64,000 nucleotides of DNA from Clostridiales bacterium (GCA_020063565.1 JAICDB010000003.1:98282-162281), one strand, 5' to 3'. Numbered from the stretch's first letter, positions 30,302-38,266 are shown. Notes: generated from the letters alone by a model not told the origin. Numbers and translations are program-made.

Positions 30302-30413
30302 CAGAAGTCGGAGGTTAGATGTCAGAAGTCGGATCTGAGTAAAGGAATGTGGCTTGAAGCTAGAGATTTAAGCTTATTTTCAGACCTCTGACTTCAGACA
30401 TCCGACATCTATT
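30302..30413 (+). repeat. Imperfect inverted repeat in tRNA spacer
   Basis: The spacer between the CAT tRNA and tRNA-Glu is built from variants of a short unit (agaagtcgga, agatgtcaga, agaagtcgga) on the left and their complements (cctctgacttcagacatccg) on the right. Left (about 30303-30338) and right (about 30380-30410) arms can pair with several mismatches to form a long imperfect hairpin. Function is unknown. Confidence 0.6.
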
Positions 30414-30415
30414 TT

Positions 30416-30491
30416 GGCCCGTTGGTCAAGGGGTCTAAGACACCGGCCTTTCACGCCGGTAACAGGGGTTCGAATCCCCTACGGGTCACCA
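30416..30491 (+). tRNA. tRNA-Glu (anticodon TTC)
   Basis: A 76-base cloverleaf with acceptor ggcccgt/acgggtc (one G-U pair), anticodon loop ctttcac within ccggc/gccgg, T arm ggttcgaatcc and encoded CCA. Confidence 0.95.
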
Positions 30492-30503
30492 TTTGCGATA
30501 TGA

Positions 30504-30534
30504 GAAGTTCGAGGAACATCACACATCGAACTTC
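30504..30534 (+). repeat. Hairpin between tRNA-Glu and tRNA-Val
   Basis: A perfect 9-bp inverted repeat (gaagttcga 30504-30512, tcgaacttc 30526-30534) with a 13-base loop lies in the spacer. It may be a processing signal or a mobile short repeat; no T-run follows. Confidence 0.6.
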
Positions 30535-30540
30535 GATTAA

Positions 30541-30616
30541 GGGCGGTTAGCTCAGTTGGGAGAGCACCTGCCTTACAAGCAGGGGGTCACAAGTTCGAGC
30601 CTTGTACCGCCCACCA
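30541..30616 (+). tRNA. tRNA-Val (anticodon TAC)
   Basis: A 76-base cloverleaf with acceptor gggcggt/accgccc, anticodon loop cttacaa within the ctgc/gcag stem, T arm with gttcgagcc and encoded CCA. Confidence 0.95.
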
Positions 30617-30647
30617 AAAAACCTCGTCATAAGGACGAGGTTTTTTA
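30617..30647. terminator. Bidirectional terminator between tRNA-Val and the ORP-like operon
   Basis: A perfect 8-bp stem (acctcgtc 30621-30628, gacgaggt 30634-30641) has A-runs on the left and T-runs on the right, so it can end transcription from both the tRNA array (+) and the convergent ATPase operon (-), whose last stop codon overlaps it. Confidence 0.85.
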
Positions 30648-31514
30648 ATTATAACTTAACTTCACTTCAACTCTTTTCCAGATATTATTTAACGCATTGA
30701 CAACCTCCGCCGGCAACTTATCTAAAAATTCTTTGCCGCCGCTAACCAGGGCATCTACAACTTCATTTTTGAAAGGTATTTCACCTACATATTCAATTTC
30801 CTTGTATTTACATTCCTTCTGTATGATTTCACTCATCTCCGGATTTAAATCAAATTTATTTATACATAATGAAGAGGGGATATTAAATCCTTGAGCGACT
30901 TTATGAACCCTTAGAGCGTCATGCAATCCTGATTGTGTAGGTTCTGTAACAATTAAAACCAAATCGACTCCTGTTATTGAAGCTATTACCGGGCAACCAA
31001 TTCCTGGAGGGCCATCAATAATAATTAGATCATTACCTTCCTTTTGGGCAACACTTTCAGCCTTTTGGCGGATACAGGAAACCAGTTTACCTGAATTATC
31101 TTCTGCAATTCCAAGTTCAGCATGGAGCATAGTGCCCCATAAGGTATTGGACATATACCATTTTCCGGCTTTATTTGACTGCAGTGATATTGCATCCTCA
31201 GGGCAAACAATTTTACATGCACCGCATCCAGTACATTTTACTTTTTTTATCTCATAACAATCAGAAATAGCATTGAAACGACACTCTTCCAGGCATTTAC
31301 CGCACTTTATGCATACATTAGGGTTTATCTTTGCTTTTTTTCCACTATAAAAATCTGTCCACATTTGGATCTCGGGATTTAAAATAAGATGCAGGTTTGA
31401 GGCATCTACATCACAATCAACAATTACTTTATTAAAGGAAAGCAATGACAAAGCTGCACTTACTGTTGTTTTACCGGTTCCTCCCTTACCGCTAACAATG
31501 GCAAGTTGTTTCAT
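30645..31514 (-). CDS. MinD-superfamily P-loop ATPase with inserted ferredoxin domain (second of pair)
   Basis: This 289-residue protein opens with the deviant Walker A VSGKGGTGKTT. Two 4Fe-4S ferredoxin motifs follow (CIKCGKCLEEC and CTGCGACKIVCPEDA), and a MinD/ParA-type core includes IIIDGPPGIGCPV. COG1149-type proteins occur in anaerobes next to NifX/NifB-like proteins. In Desulfovibrio such ATPases belong to the orange-protein complex; their exact function is not settled. The ATG at 31514 lies just after GGTGGGGG; an in-frame GTG at 31529 is less likely. It starts two bases after the preceding ATPase gene. Confidence 0.9.
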   Translation of the reverse strand: MKQLAIVSGKGGTGKTTVSAALSLLSFNKVIVDCDVDASNLHLILNPEIQMWTDFYSGKKAKINPNVCIKCGKCLEECRFNAISDCYEIKKVKCTGCGACKIVCPEDAISLQSNKAGKWYMSNTLWGTMLHAELGIAEDNSGKLVSCIRQKAESVAQKEGNDLIIIDGPPGIGCPVIASITGVDLVLIVTEPTQSGLHDALRVHKVAQGFNIPSSLCINKFDLNPEMSEIIQKECKYKEIEYVGEIPFKNEVVDALVSGGKEFLDKLPAEVVNALNNIWKRVEVKLSYN

Positions 31515-31516
31515 TC

Positions 31517-32392
31517 TTATCGCCCCCACCTAAACTGCCGCATAATTTTATTGTAACATTCCAAAAACCTTTTTTTCATTCCTGGAATTTTCTCTACAAT
31601 TAAATTTCCTCTGCTGCATTCTGCTGCAATATTTTTTTGAAATGGTATTTCAAGCAATATAGGGATATTTTCCTCTTTGCAGTATTGATACACTTTACCG
31701 TCACCCAGGCCTGCTTTATTAATTACTACACCAAAAGGTATCTTTAAGACCCGGACCATCTCTACAGCTAAACGTAAGTCATGCAATCCAAAGGGAGTCG
31801 GTTCAGTCACCATGACCACGTAATTGCTACCTTCAATGGCTTCAATTGCAGGACATGAACTTCCCGGAGAACAATCTAAGATGGTTGTCAGGTCAGAACT
31901 TATTTTATTTTTGACCTGCGCAATTAATGGTGGTGATTTTGCTTCACCCTCATTTAATATTCCGGATAAAAATTTTATTTTTCCTGAATTTCCTTCCTGA
32001 ATTTTACCAATAGGACGATAATCTTCATCAATAGCACCTACCGGACAGGCCAGTAAACATGCGCCGCAGCCGTGACATAATTCCGGAAAGTGCATGCTGC
32101 TATTTTCTAAGATAAGCAATGCATTAAACTGACATGCTTCCTGGCATTTTCCACACAGAGTGCATTTTTTATCATTGATTACCGGAATGGGAACTTTAGC
32201 TTCTGTTTCTTTATCGACATAAGGCTTTAAAAATAGGTGACCGTTTGGAGCTTCAACATCCAAATCTACATACTGGACGTTCTCAGAAAGTGTAGAGGCA
32301 AGGTTAACGGCAAATGTTGTCTTACCAGTGCCGCCCTTGCCACTTGCAATGGAGATGATAGGTTTTTCAGTGACCGCCACAGACATGTTCAT
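31517..32392 (-). CDS. MinD-superfamily P-loop ATPase with inserted ferredoxin domain (first of pair)
   Basis: This protein of about 291 residues is a paralogue of the downstream ATPase. It has Walker A ASGKGGTGKTT, ferredoxin motifs CTLCGKCQEACQF and CHGCGACLLACPVGA, and the switch-like TILDCSPGSSCPA. Tandem ferredoxin-MinD pairs are a hallmark of ORP-type clusters. The start is either ATG 32392 or ATG 32386, both after GGGTGATG; a longer frame to 32419 exists but overlaps the upstream gene more. It overlaps the end of the NifX-like gene by about 26 bases, so the two are probably coupled. Confidence 0.9.
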   Translation of the reverse strand: MNMSVAVTEKPIISIASGKGGTGKTTFAVNLASTLSENVQYVDLDVEAPNGHLFLKPYVDKETEAKVPIPVINDKKCTLCGKCQEACQFNALLILENSSMHFPELCHGCGACLLACPVGAIDEDYRPIGKIQEGNSGKIKFLSGILNEGEAKSPPLIAQVKNKISSDLTTILDCSPGSSCPAIEAIEGSNYVVMVTEPTPFGLHDLRLAVEMVRVLKIPFGVVINKAGLGDGKVYQYCKEENIPILLEIPFQKNIAAECSRGNLIVEKIPGMKKRFLECYNKIMRQFRWGR

Positions 32393-32738
32393 CACCCATG
32401 GGAAGGAGTTTACCTTCAAGGTAAGCGTTCACTGAGTCTTTTACAATTTCTCCTTCACCTAGGAGTACTTCAATACCTACATTCCTAAAGCCCATTAATG
32501 GTCGCAACCCCATTCCGCCAACAATGATTGTGTCAACATTGTTTTCATGTAGTAAGTTAACAGGTACCAGACAACCGCCCTGGTGATGTTCAACATTTTG
32601 TAGTGTCCATATCTTTTTTATTTCATTATTTTCAATATCTACAATTGTAAAAAGATCACAGTGACCGAAATGACCGGATCTCATAGCTTCTAAGCCGCCG
32701 GGAACTTGTGATGGAATTGCTATTCTTTTTGCTGACAT
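32367..32738 (-). CDS. NifX/NifB-type dinitrogenase iron-molybdenum cofactor domain protein (second)
   Basis: This 123-residue protein has the NifX/NifB-like RNase-H-like fold: IAIPSQVPGGLEAMRSGHFG at the start, HCDLFTIVD, QGGCLVPVN and IIVGGMGLRPL. Members bind iron-sulfur or Mo-containing clusters, and the orange protein of Desulfovibrio has this fold. The C-terminus HVCGGH is rich in potential metal ligands. It sits between a shorter paralogue and the two ATPases. Cofactor type is inferred only from the context. Confidence 0.88.
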   Translation of the reverse strand: MSAKRIAIPSQVPGGLEAMRSGHFGHCDLFTIVDIENNEIKKIWTLQNVEHHQGGCLVPVNLLHENNVDTIIVGGMGLRPLMGFRNVGIEVLLGEGEIVKDSVNAYLEGKLLPMGDEHVCGGH

Positions 32739-32769
32739 GATTTTATCCTCCTTGCAAATTTCTTATTTT

Positions 32770-33129
32770 TTACCAGTGACCCTTGACGTCAGGGCTTGAG
32801 ATTTCAGTTAACTGACCATTTTTATACTTTTCGATAGCCTCTTGTACGGTTCCGGACTGACAGTTATAACCTTTGATACCTGCTCTGTTTAAAACGGTAA
32901 AGGCTTTTGGGCCAAGATGACCGGTGATAACTGCCTTGCAACCTTTTTTTGCTACGGTATCAGCGGTTTTGATCCCGGCTCCCTGAGGAGCATTGTAATT
33001 ATCGGAATTATCAATTGCTTCATACTCGCCGTTTTCTGTTTCAAAAATTATTAACCAGCGGGTTCTGCCAAATCGTTGATTTACCTCTGCATCTAAACTA
33101 TTTCCCATAGCTGAAATTGCAATTTTCAA
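32770..33129 (-). CDS. NifX/NifB-type dinitrogenase iron-molybdenum cofactor domain protein (first)
   Basis: This 119-residue protein has the same domain: MKIAISAMGNSLDAEVNQRF, GAGIKTADTVAKKGCKAVITG and HLGPKAF. It begins with TTG at 33129 after AAAGGAGTGAG and leads the operon, just behind a canonical promoter. It differs from the second copy in length and in lacking the HVCGGH end, so the two may form a heteromer. Function is inferred from family and from the ATPase neighbours. Confidence 0.88.
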   Translation of the reverse strand: MKIAISAMGNSLDAEVNQRFGRTRWLIIFETENGEYEAIDNSDNYNAPQGAGIKTADTVAKKGCKAVITGHLGPKAFTVLNRAGIKGYNCQSGTVQEAIEKYKNGQLTEISSPDVKGHW

Positions 33130-33173
33130 GTGGACTCACTCCTTTCGGAAAAAAAAGTTTTGGGCATATGCAC

Positions 33174-33202
33174 ATTATAAACTAGCTATTTTTAAAAGTC
33201 AA
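33174..33202 (-). promoter_or_regulatory. Canonical sigma-A promoter for the ORP-like operon
   Basis: On the - strand TTGACT (33202-33197) and TATAAT (33179-33174) are separated by exactly 17 bases, 45 bases ahead of the first NifX-like gene. This is one of the best promoter matches in the window and argues against the sigma-54 control known for Desulfovibrio ORP operons. Confidence 0.8.
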
Positions 33203-33322
33203 TAATAAGGAAATGGTATATAAAAATTTTTCTAAATAAACTGTCAATATACAAAATTTACTAATATTTTCTTGGGTAATGGTAAATACTAGAAACAATA
33301 TTTTTTTTCTAAAATGCAGGAA

Positions 33323-33351
33323 TTTTCACGTCTTTTGAATAAAAATATTAT
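33323..33351 (+). promoter_or_regulatory. Candidate trmK promoter
   Basis: TTTTCA at 33323-33328 and TATTAT at 33346-33351 have 17-base spacing, about 30 bases before trmK. The -35 box is weak. A TGCAGGAATT stretch at 33315-33324 overlaps it. Confidence 0.4.
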
Positions 33352-33380
33352 AGTAGAGTTTAAAAAAAGGGGGGACTATT

Positions 33381-34082
33381 TTGTTTACCAAAAGAATTGA
33401 AAAAATGGCAAATTTATTGCCTGCAGGAAAGGTTGTTGCTGATATAGGGACGGATCATGCTTACCTTCCGGTTTATTTGATAAAGAATTCAATAGTTCCC
33501 CGTGTAATTGCAGTTGAACTCAATCCAGGTCCCCTGGAGGCTGCAAAAAATACTGTAGCAAAATACGGACTGCAAGGAAAAGTTGAGTTGAGACGTGGGG
33601 ATGGTTTGAAACCTATAATGCCAGGAGAAGCAGCTGCTGCAGTAATTGCGGGTATGGGAGGAGCTACTATCAACTCCATACTTGCTGAATCGCTGGAAGT
33701 TGCTAAAAGTTTAAAGAAAATTATCTTACAGCCTATGAGTGATGCTCATCTTGTAAGGTCTTATTTGCAATCCCATGGTTTTCGTTTAGTAGATGAAGAA
33801 CTGGTATTGGAAGACAACAGGTATTATGAGGTCTTGGTGGTACAACCAGGGGATTCTTCCGAATTTGACGACATAATGCTGGAGATAGGACCAATCCTCT
33901 TTAGTAAAAGGCATCCACTCCTTGCAGGATATTTAGAAGAAAAAATATGTCATTATAAGCAGATTATTGATAGTTTAGATAGAAGTTGTAAAGTAGGTGC
34001 TCAGGAAAAGAAACAGTATTTTGAGGAAAAAGTATACTTTTTAGAAAAGGTGATTTCATGTCTATTAGATGTTCCCAGGTAA
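33381..34082 (+). CDS. trmK: tRNA (adenine-22-N1)-methyltransferase TrmK
   Basis: This 233-residue protein is a class I SAM methyltransferase of the TrmK (YqfN) family. It has VADIGTDHAYLPVYL as the SAM-binding motif and GMGGATINSIL as a later conserved motif. It methylates A22 in the D-loop region of tRNAs and is essential in some Gram-positives. The TTG start follows GGGGGG. It overlaps nif3 by 25 bases, matching B. subtilis yqfN-yqfO downstream of sigA. Confidence 0.94.
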   Translation: MFTKRIEKMANLLPAGKVVADIGTDHAYLPVYLIKNSIVPRVIAVELNPGPLEAAKNTVAKYGLQGKVELRRGDGLKPIMPGEAAAAVIAGMGGATINSILAESLEVAKSLKKIILQPMSDAHLVRSYLQSHGFRLVDEELVLEDNRYYEVLVVQPGDSSEFDDIMLEIGPILFSKRHPLLAGYLEEKICHYKQIIDSLDRSCKVGAQEKKQYFEEKVYFLEKVISCLLDVPR

Positions 34083-35176
34083 TACAAATTTTAAAAAAGT
34101 TGGCTCCGGAAGATTTGGCCCAGGACTGGGATAATGTGGGTCTTCTAGTAGGCAGTTTTAGTAAAGATATAGATAAAGTGCTCGTTACTCTGGATGTTAC
34201 ACCGCAGGTTGTTGATGAGGCTGTGAAAAAAAATGTTGATTTAATATTGTCTCATCACCCGGTGATTTTTAAGCCGCTTAAAAATTTACGGCTTGATAAT
34301 CCTCAAAACAGAATGCTGGCCACGCTTTTAAAGCATGATATTGCTGTATATTGTGCCCATACCAATTTAGATGTTGCAATAAATGGTGTGAGTGATGTAC
34401 TTGCTGCAAAAATTGGGCTTTCACAGGTAGAGGTTCTTCAAAAAACGGCAGAGGAGAAGCTTTACAAGCTTGTGGTTTTTGTACCTGAAGACCACACTCA
34501 AAAGGTAAGAGATGCCCTGGGAGATGCAGGAGCGGGTTTTATAGGCAATTATTCCCATTGTACCTTTAGAACACCCGGGATAGGAACATTTAAACCGGGG
34601 GAAGGAACCAACCCCTATATTGGTGAGCAGGCTAAGCTTTCGGAAGTAAAAGAGGATAGGATGGAAACAATAGTTCCTGAAAACATATTAAGTAGAGTAT
34701 TGCATGCTATGGTGGAGGCACATCCCTATGAGGAAGTGGCATATGATTTATATCCGGTAGTTCAAAATGGAGTTAGTCAGGGTTTGGGTAGAATAGGCTG
34801 GCTGGAACAGGAAACCGTACTTGCAGAATTTGTGCAGTTACTGAAGCAACAATTAGAGATTTCTTTTTTAAAGATAGTGGGTAACTTGGAGGATAAGGTT
34901 AAACGGATAGCAGTCTGCGGCGGTTCAGGTGGTTCGCTGATAAGTACGGCCCATAAAAAAGGCGCTCAAGTCTTTATTACCGGAGAAATATCTTATCATG
35001 AAGCGCAACTGGCAAAGGATATTGGTCTGGCTCTAATAGATGCAGGCCACTGGGCTACTGAAGTCCCGGTTTTATCTTATTTACAAAAGTACCTTGCTGG
35101 AGAGTTAAATGCTGCAGGTGAAAAGGTGGAAATTATCCTGTCTAAAACAAAAACTGAACCATTTCTGTATTTATAG
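34058..35176 (+). CDS. yqfO: Nif3-like dinuclear metal centre protein (YqfO family)
   Basis: This 372-residue protein has the Nif3 fold with metal-binding HHP (ILSHHPVIFKPLK), HTNLD, and a C-terminal DAGHWATE. A PII-like insertion of about 120 residues (around 130-240) places it in the longer YqfO group. Function is not established, though GTP cyclohydrolase I type 2 annotations exist. Translation is probably coupled to trmK by overlap. A terminator follows at once. Confidence 0.93.
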   Translation: MSIRCSQVIQILKKLAPEDLAQDWDNVGLLVGSFSKDIDKVLVTLDVTPQVVDEAVKKNVDLILSHHPVIFKPLKNLRLDNPQNRMLATLLKHDIAVYCAHTNLDVAINGVSDVLAAKIGLSQVEVLQKTAEEKLYKLVVFVPEDHTQKVRDALGDAGAGFIGNYSHCTFRTPGIGTFKPGEGTNPYIGEQAKLSEVKEDRMETIVPENILSRVLHAMVEAHPYEEVAYDLYPVVQNGVSQGLGRIGWLEQETVLAEFVQLLKQQLEISFLKIVGNLEDKVKRIAVCGGSGGSLISTAHKKGAQVFITGEISYHEAQLAKDIGLALIDAGHWATEVPVLSYLQKYLAGELNAAGEKVEIILSKTKTEPFLYL

Positions 35177-35177
35177 A

Positions 35178-35207
35178 AATAGGCTTTTTTAGAGAGCCTA
35201 TTTTTTT
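35178..35207 (+). terminator. Intrinsic terminator after nif3
   Basis: An 8-bp stem (aataggct 35178-35185, agcctatt 35195-35202) with a 9-base loop runs into a T-tract. Confidence 0.8.
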
Positions 35208-35236
35208 CTTATATAAAAATGGAAAGGGGTTTAAAT

Positions 35237-35947
35237 ATGAGTCTACAAAAATTGTGGAATCTGCAGAAAATAAGAATAATGTACGAAGAGGTAAAAGAGG
35301 AGTATAAAAACTCACCGTTACTTGCAGAGATAAAATCATTAAAAGCGGAGATTGAAAATGCAGATGAAGAAATAAAAAAGTTAAATCAACAGGTAAAAGA
35401 AACAGGCAAAAAAGCAAGAAAATGCTATCAGGAAGAGATGGAGATGGAAGAAAAGGAAGGTAAATTAAAAGAAAGATTGTATGGGGGCAATATTTTAAAC
35501 CCCAAGGAGTTGGGAAGATTACAGGAAAAACTGGCGAAATTGGCTGAAGACAAAAGCAGGAGTGCGGATGAGTATCTTGAGTTATCAATCTTGCAGGAGG
35601 ATTTACAGGAAAAGATAAATAAACTTCAGGAAGAAGTGGAAGATAAAAAAATGCAATATGCTGCTGCACTTGCTAATTTTCAAAGCTATAAAGAGGAATG
35701 CCAGGAAAAGTTAAATCAACTGGCAGAAAAGCATAAAGCTTTAAAAGCAGAAATTGATTCCAAACTTATCGAGAAATATAAAAAGATGTTCGAACGATTT
35801 GGGAATACTGTAATTGCTAGAATGGAAGGAAATAGATGCAGCGGGTGTCATATGGAACTATCAATCTCATTACAGGATCAGGTAAGAAAAGGTGAGAGCT
35901 TGGTCAAATGTGAAAATTGTGATAGAATATTGTATAAAGGAGAATAG
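35237..35947 (+). CDS. Coiled-coil protein with C-terminal C4 zinc ribbon
   Basis: This 236-residue protein is mostly a long coiled coil (residues about 10-185, very rich in Glu and Lys). It ends with a zinc ribbon made of CSGCHMEL and CENCDRIL. This is the COG1579-type architecture, of unclear function, sometimes linked to nucleic acid or trafficking roles. The ATG at 35237 follows GAAAGGGG; an earlier in-frame ATG at 35219 would lie before that ribosome site. It is followed by a sensor kinase gene 34 bases on. Confidence 0.9.
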   Translation: MSLQKLWNLQKIRIMYEEVKEEYKNSPLLAEIKSLKAEIENADEEIKKLNQQVKETGKKARKCYQEEMEMEEKEGKLKERLYGGNILNPKELGRLQEKLAKLAEDKSRSADEYLELSILQEDLQEKINKLQEEVEDKKMQYAAALANFQSYKEECQEKLNQLAEKHKALKAEIDSKLIEKYKKMFERFGNTVIARMEGNRCSGCHMELSISLQDQVRKGESLVKCENCDRILYKGE

Positions 35948-35981
35948 TATCAACAAACAAGCAAGAAGTGAGTGACAGCTG

Positions 35982-37112
35982 ATGTTTGATCCCAAAATGC
36001 TTGATGAAATATTAAGAGCAACAATTTCTGAAATAGAAAAAAGTAAGGAGCAGATATTTGATATTGCCGAAAGCGCCCGCAGGGAATGTGACCGAGTTGA
36101 GCAGGAATTGCAGAAAATAAAAAAAGAGACTTTGAAAATTATTGAACAAGTTGATTACTGGGAGATGCAAGAAAGGAAAGCTAGAAATTACCTGGCTCAT
36201 GTCAGTGGAAATTTTAGTCAGTACAGTGAAGAAGATATTAGAAAAGCCTATGAAAAGGCTTTTGAAATACAGTCAAAGGTTGTAATTTTACGGAAAGAGG
36301 AAGAGCAATATAAAGAAAAACGTACTGAGCTTGAGCGCAGTTATAAAAATATGAGAGAAACAGTTGAAAAGGCAGAAAGGCTGGTTGCCCAGGTAGGTGT
36401 TGCCTTGACCTACCTTTCAAATAACTTGGATAATATTTGGAACCAGCTGGACAAGCTCCAGCGCAGGCAGGATTGGGGACTTGCAGTAATTAGAGCGCAA
36501 GAGGAGGAAAGAAGGCGTATAGCCCGGGGGCTTCATGACGGGCCTGCACAGCAGCTTGCCAATATAGTCTTAAGGACTGAATTTTGTCAGAAACTTTTTA
36601 AGGCAAAACCTCAAGATTTGGAAGATGAACTTAAAGAACTTAAGGAATTCGCACGAAACACTCTTGAAGATATACGAAAAATACTCTTTGACTTGCGCCC
36701 CATGGATCTTGATGACCTGGGACTGGTAGCAGCTGTAAAAAGATTTTTAAGCAAGTTTGAGGAAAGTACCGGAATTGCTACGGAATTTAAGGCAAGCGGT
36801 AACGAGCAAAGGTATACTCCAGGACTTGAAGTGGCACTTTTTAGAGTAGTTCAAGAAGCGTTAAATAATGTTCGTAAACATTCTAAAGCAAGGAATGTGT
36901 CAGTAATTTTAGAACTTGCTCCTTTGAGTTTAAATGCAATTGTCAAGGATGATGGATGCGGTTTTGATACTGAAGCGGAACTTTCCGATCAGCAGTTTGG
37001 TCTCAAGGGAATGCATGAATGGGCTGATCTTTTGGGAGGAGAGCTAAAAATTACCTCACGAGTTGGTAAAGGAACACGGGTAGCTGTGAGCATTCCTATT
37101 GACAGGGAGTGA
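35982..37112 (+). CDS. degS: DegS-like cytosolic sensor histidine kinase
   Basis: This 376-residue protein has no transmembrane segment. The N-terminal two fifths are a DegS-type coiled-coil sensor (to about 160). A HisKA_3 dimerisation domain with the phospho-acceptor His185 (RRIARGLHDGPAQQ) follows, then an ATPase domain (EALNNVRKHSKA, DDGCGFD). DegS in Bacillus controls secretion, biofilm and competence through DegU. Here it directly precedes its response regulator and the Tad pilus locus, so control of pilus expression is a reasonable inference. Confidence 0.92.
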   Translation: MFDPKMLDEILRATISEIEKSKEQIFDIAESARRECDRVEQELQKIKKETLKIIEQVDYWEMQERKARNYLAHVSGNFSQYSEEDIRKAYEKAFEIQSKVVILRKEEEQYKEKRTELERSYKNMRETVEKAERLVAQVGVALTYLSNNLDNIWNQLDKLQRRQDWGLAVIRAQEEERRRIARGLHDGPAQQLANIVLRTEFCQKLFKAKPQDLEDELKELKEFARNTLEDIRKILFDLRPMDLDDLGLVAAVKRFLSKFEESTGIATEFKASGNEQRYTPGLEVALFRVVQEALNNVRKHSKARNVSVILELAPLSLNAIVKDDGCGFDTEAELSDQQFGLKGMHEWADLLGGELKITSRVGKGTRVAVSIPIDRE

Positions 37113-37116
37113 TATT

Positions 37117-37761
37117 ATGGATCTTATAAAAGTCATACTGGCAGATGACCATCCATTAATCCTGGAAGGACTTAGAAAGATAATTGACCTGGAAGCTGAC
37201 ATTGAAGTTGTTGGGGTTGCCTATAACGGTTTGGAAGCTGTAGAAATGGTTGAAAAGCACAGTCCGCACGTTGTACTTCTGGATATCAATATGCCTGAAT
37301 TTGATGGAGTTAAGGCATGCAATGAGATTATGAAAAAGAACCCCCAGACTAAAGTTATTGCACTTACAGTCTGCGATGAAGAGGACAAAATCATGCAAGT
37401 ACTGCAGGCCGGAGCAAAAGGATACTTTTTAAAGGATGTAGAACCTGAAAAATTAATAGATGCTGTGAGAAATGTTGTCAAAGGCCAGTCATTTATTCAC
37501 CCGCGAGTAGCAGATAAAATACTCAATCAATTCAATGATTTGATGGAAGCTAAGAAAAAAGAAAAGGATCATCCCTTAACAATAAGAGAAATGGAAGTAA
37601 TTGAACATATTGCGGAAGGGTTGACGAATAAGGAGATAGCAGACAAGCTTTACATAAGTGAAAAAACTGTAAAAAATCACATCACAAATATTTTACGAAA
37701 ACTAGGACTTAGGGACCGTACCCAGGTAGCGCTTTGGGCTATAAAGAAAAAGGTCATCTAG
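37117..37761 (+). CDS. degU: DegU-like NarL-family response regulator
   Basis: This 214-residue protein has a receiver domain with Asp56 (VVLLDINMPEFDG) and a C-terminal LuxR-type helix-turn-helix (LTIREMEVIEHIAEGLTNKE, LYISEKTVKNH). It pairs with the adjacent kinase. The ATG at 37117 follows GGGAGTGAT; a TTG at 37099 lies inside the kinase gene and is unlikely. The next gene downstream is the Flp pilin, after a terminator. Confidence 0.93.
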   Translation: MDLIKVILADDHPLILEGLRKIIDLEADIEVVGVAYNGLEAVEMVEKHSPHVVLLDINMPEFDGVKACNEIMKKNPQTKVIALTVCDEEDKIMQVLQAGAKGYFLKDVEPEKLIDAVRNVVKGQSFIHPRVADKILNQFNDLMEAKKKEKDHPLTIREMEVIEHIAEGLTNKEIADKLYISEKTVKNHITNILRKLGLRDRTQVALWAIKKKVI

Positions 37762-37798
37762 GTCTCCGGTCCTTTAAATTTAGGACTAATATCGATCT

Positions 37799-37836
37799 AA
37801 AGACGGGAATCTTGACCGATTCCCGTCTTTTCTTTT
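37799..37836 (+). terminator. Intrinsic terminator after degU-like gene
   Basis: A perfect 12-bp stem (aaagacgggaat 37799-37810, attcccgtcttt 37819-37830) with an 8-base loop leads into tctttt. It isolates the two-component genes from the pilin gene, which must have its own promoter or read-through; I see no strong promoter in the 43 bases between. Confidence 0.87.
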
Positions 37837-37879
37837 AGGGGTTACAATATAACCAACAAAGATTGAAGGAGGTATTTGA

Positions 37880-38068
37880 ATGTTAACTTTACTTAAGAAG
37901 CTCTGGACTGAAGAAGAAGGACAAGGATTAACCGAGTACGGGTTGATTTTGGGATTATTAGCTGTAGGAGTAGTTGCCATTCTTGTTACTATGGGGGGTA
38001 GTCTAACAACTATCTTCCAAGAGATTAGTGATAAATTAGGAGTGGGGGCAGGTAAAGTGCCTCAGTGA
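37880..38068 (+). CDS. Flp/Fap-type pilin
   Basis: This 62-residue protein is a Flp-type pilin: a short leader, then a processing region EEEGQGLTEYGLILGLLAVG in which the conserved Glu-Tyr (TEYGLIL) and the hydrophobic helix define the class. It is cleaved by the TadV/CpaA-type peptidase encoded next to it and assembled by the CpaF/TadB/TadC machinery downstream. A strong GGAGG site precedes it. A terminator after the gene suggests that pilin is made in excess over the machinery. Confidence 0.92.
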   Translation: MLTLLKKLWTEEEGQGLTEYGLILGLLAVGVVAILVTMGGSLTTIFQEISDKLGVGAGKVPQ

Positions 38069-38091
38069 TTCATAATTAATGGAATCTCGGT

Positions 38092-38220
38092 ATGTTGCTC
38101 TATAGTGATTTCTTACTAGATGAAAATGGACAGGTTTCAACCTTATTTCTCTTCGGACAAAGCGTATTTGAACTCTACCAAAATTTTATGGACATGCTCA
38201 CTGAAGCAGGTATTGGATAA
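38092..38220 (+). CDS. Small ORF of 42 residues between pilin and peptidase (uncertain)
   Basis: An ATG at 38092 opens a 42-codon frame (starts MLLYSDFLLDENG, ends TEAGIG). It fills most of the space between the Flp pilin and the terminator at 38239. The ribosome site is weak (GGAATC). I do not recognise it. Its position within the pilus locus and the lack of stops make it worth listing, but it could be chance. Confidence 0.3.
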   Translation: MLLYSDFLLDENGQVSTLFLFGQSVFELYQNFMDMLTEAGIG

Positions 38221-38238
38221 ATTACAGAATAGTTAAAA

Positions 38239-38266
38239 GACCCTACTTTTAAGGTAGGGTCCATTT
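38239..38266 (+). terminator. Intrinsic terminator inside the Tad locus
   Basis: A perfect 8-bp stem (gaccctac 38239-38246, gtagggtc 38254-38261) with a 7-base loop is followed by catttttag. It probably attenuates transcription from pilin into the assembly genes. Confidence 0.8.
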
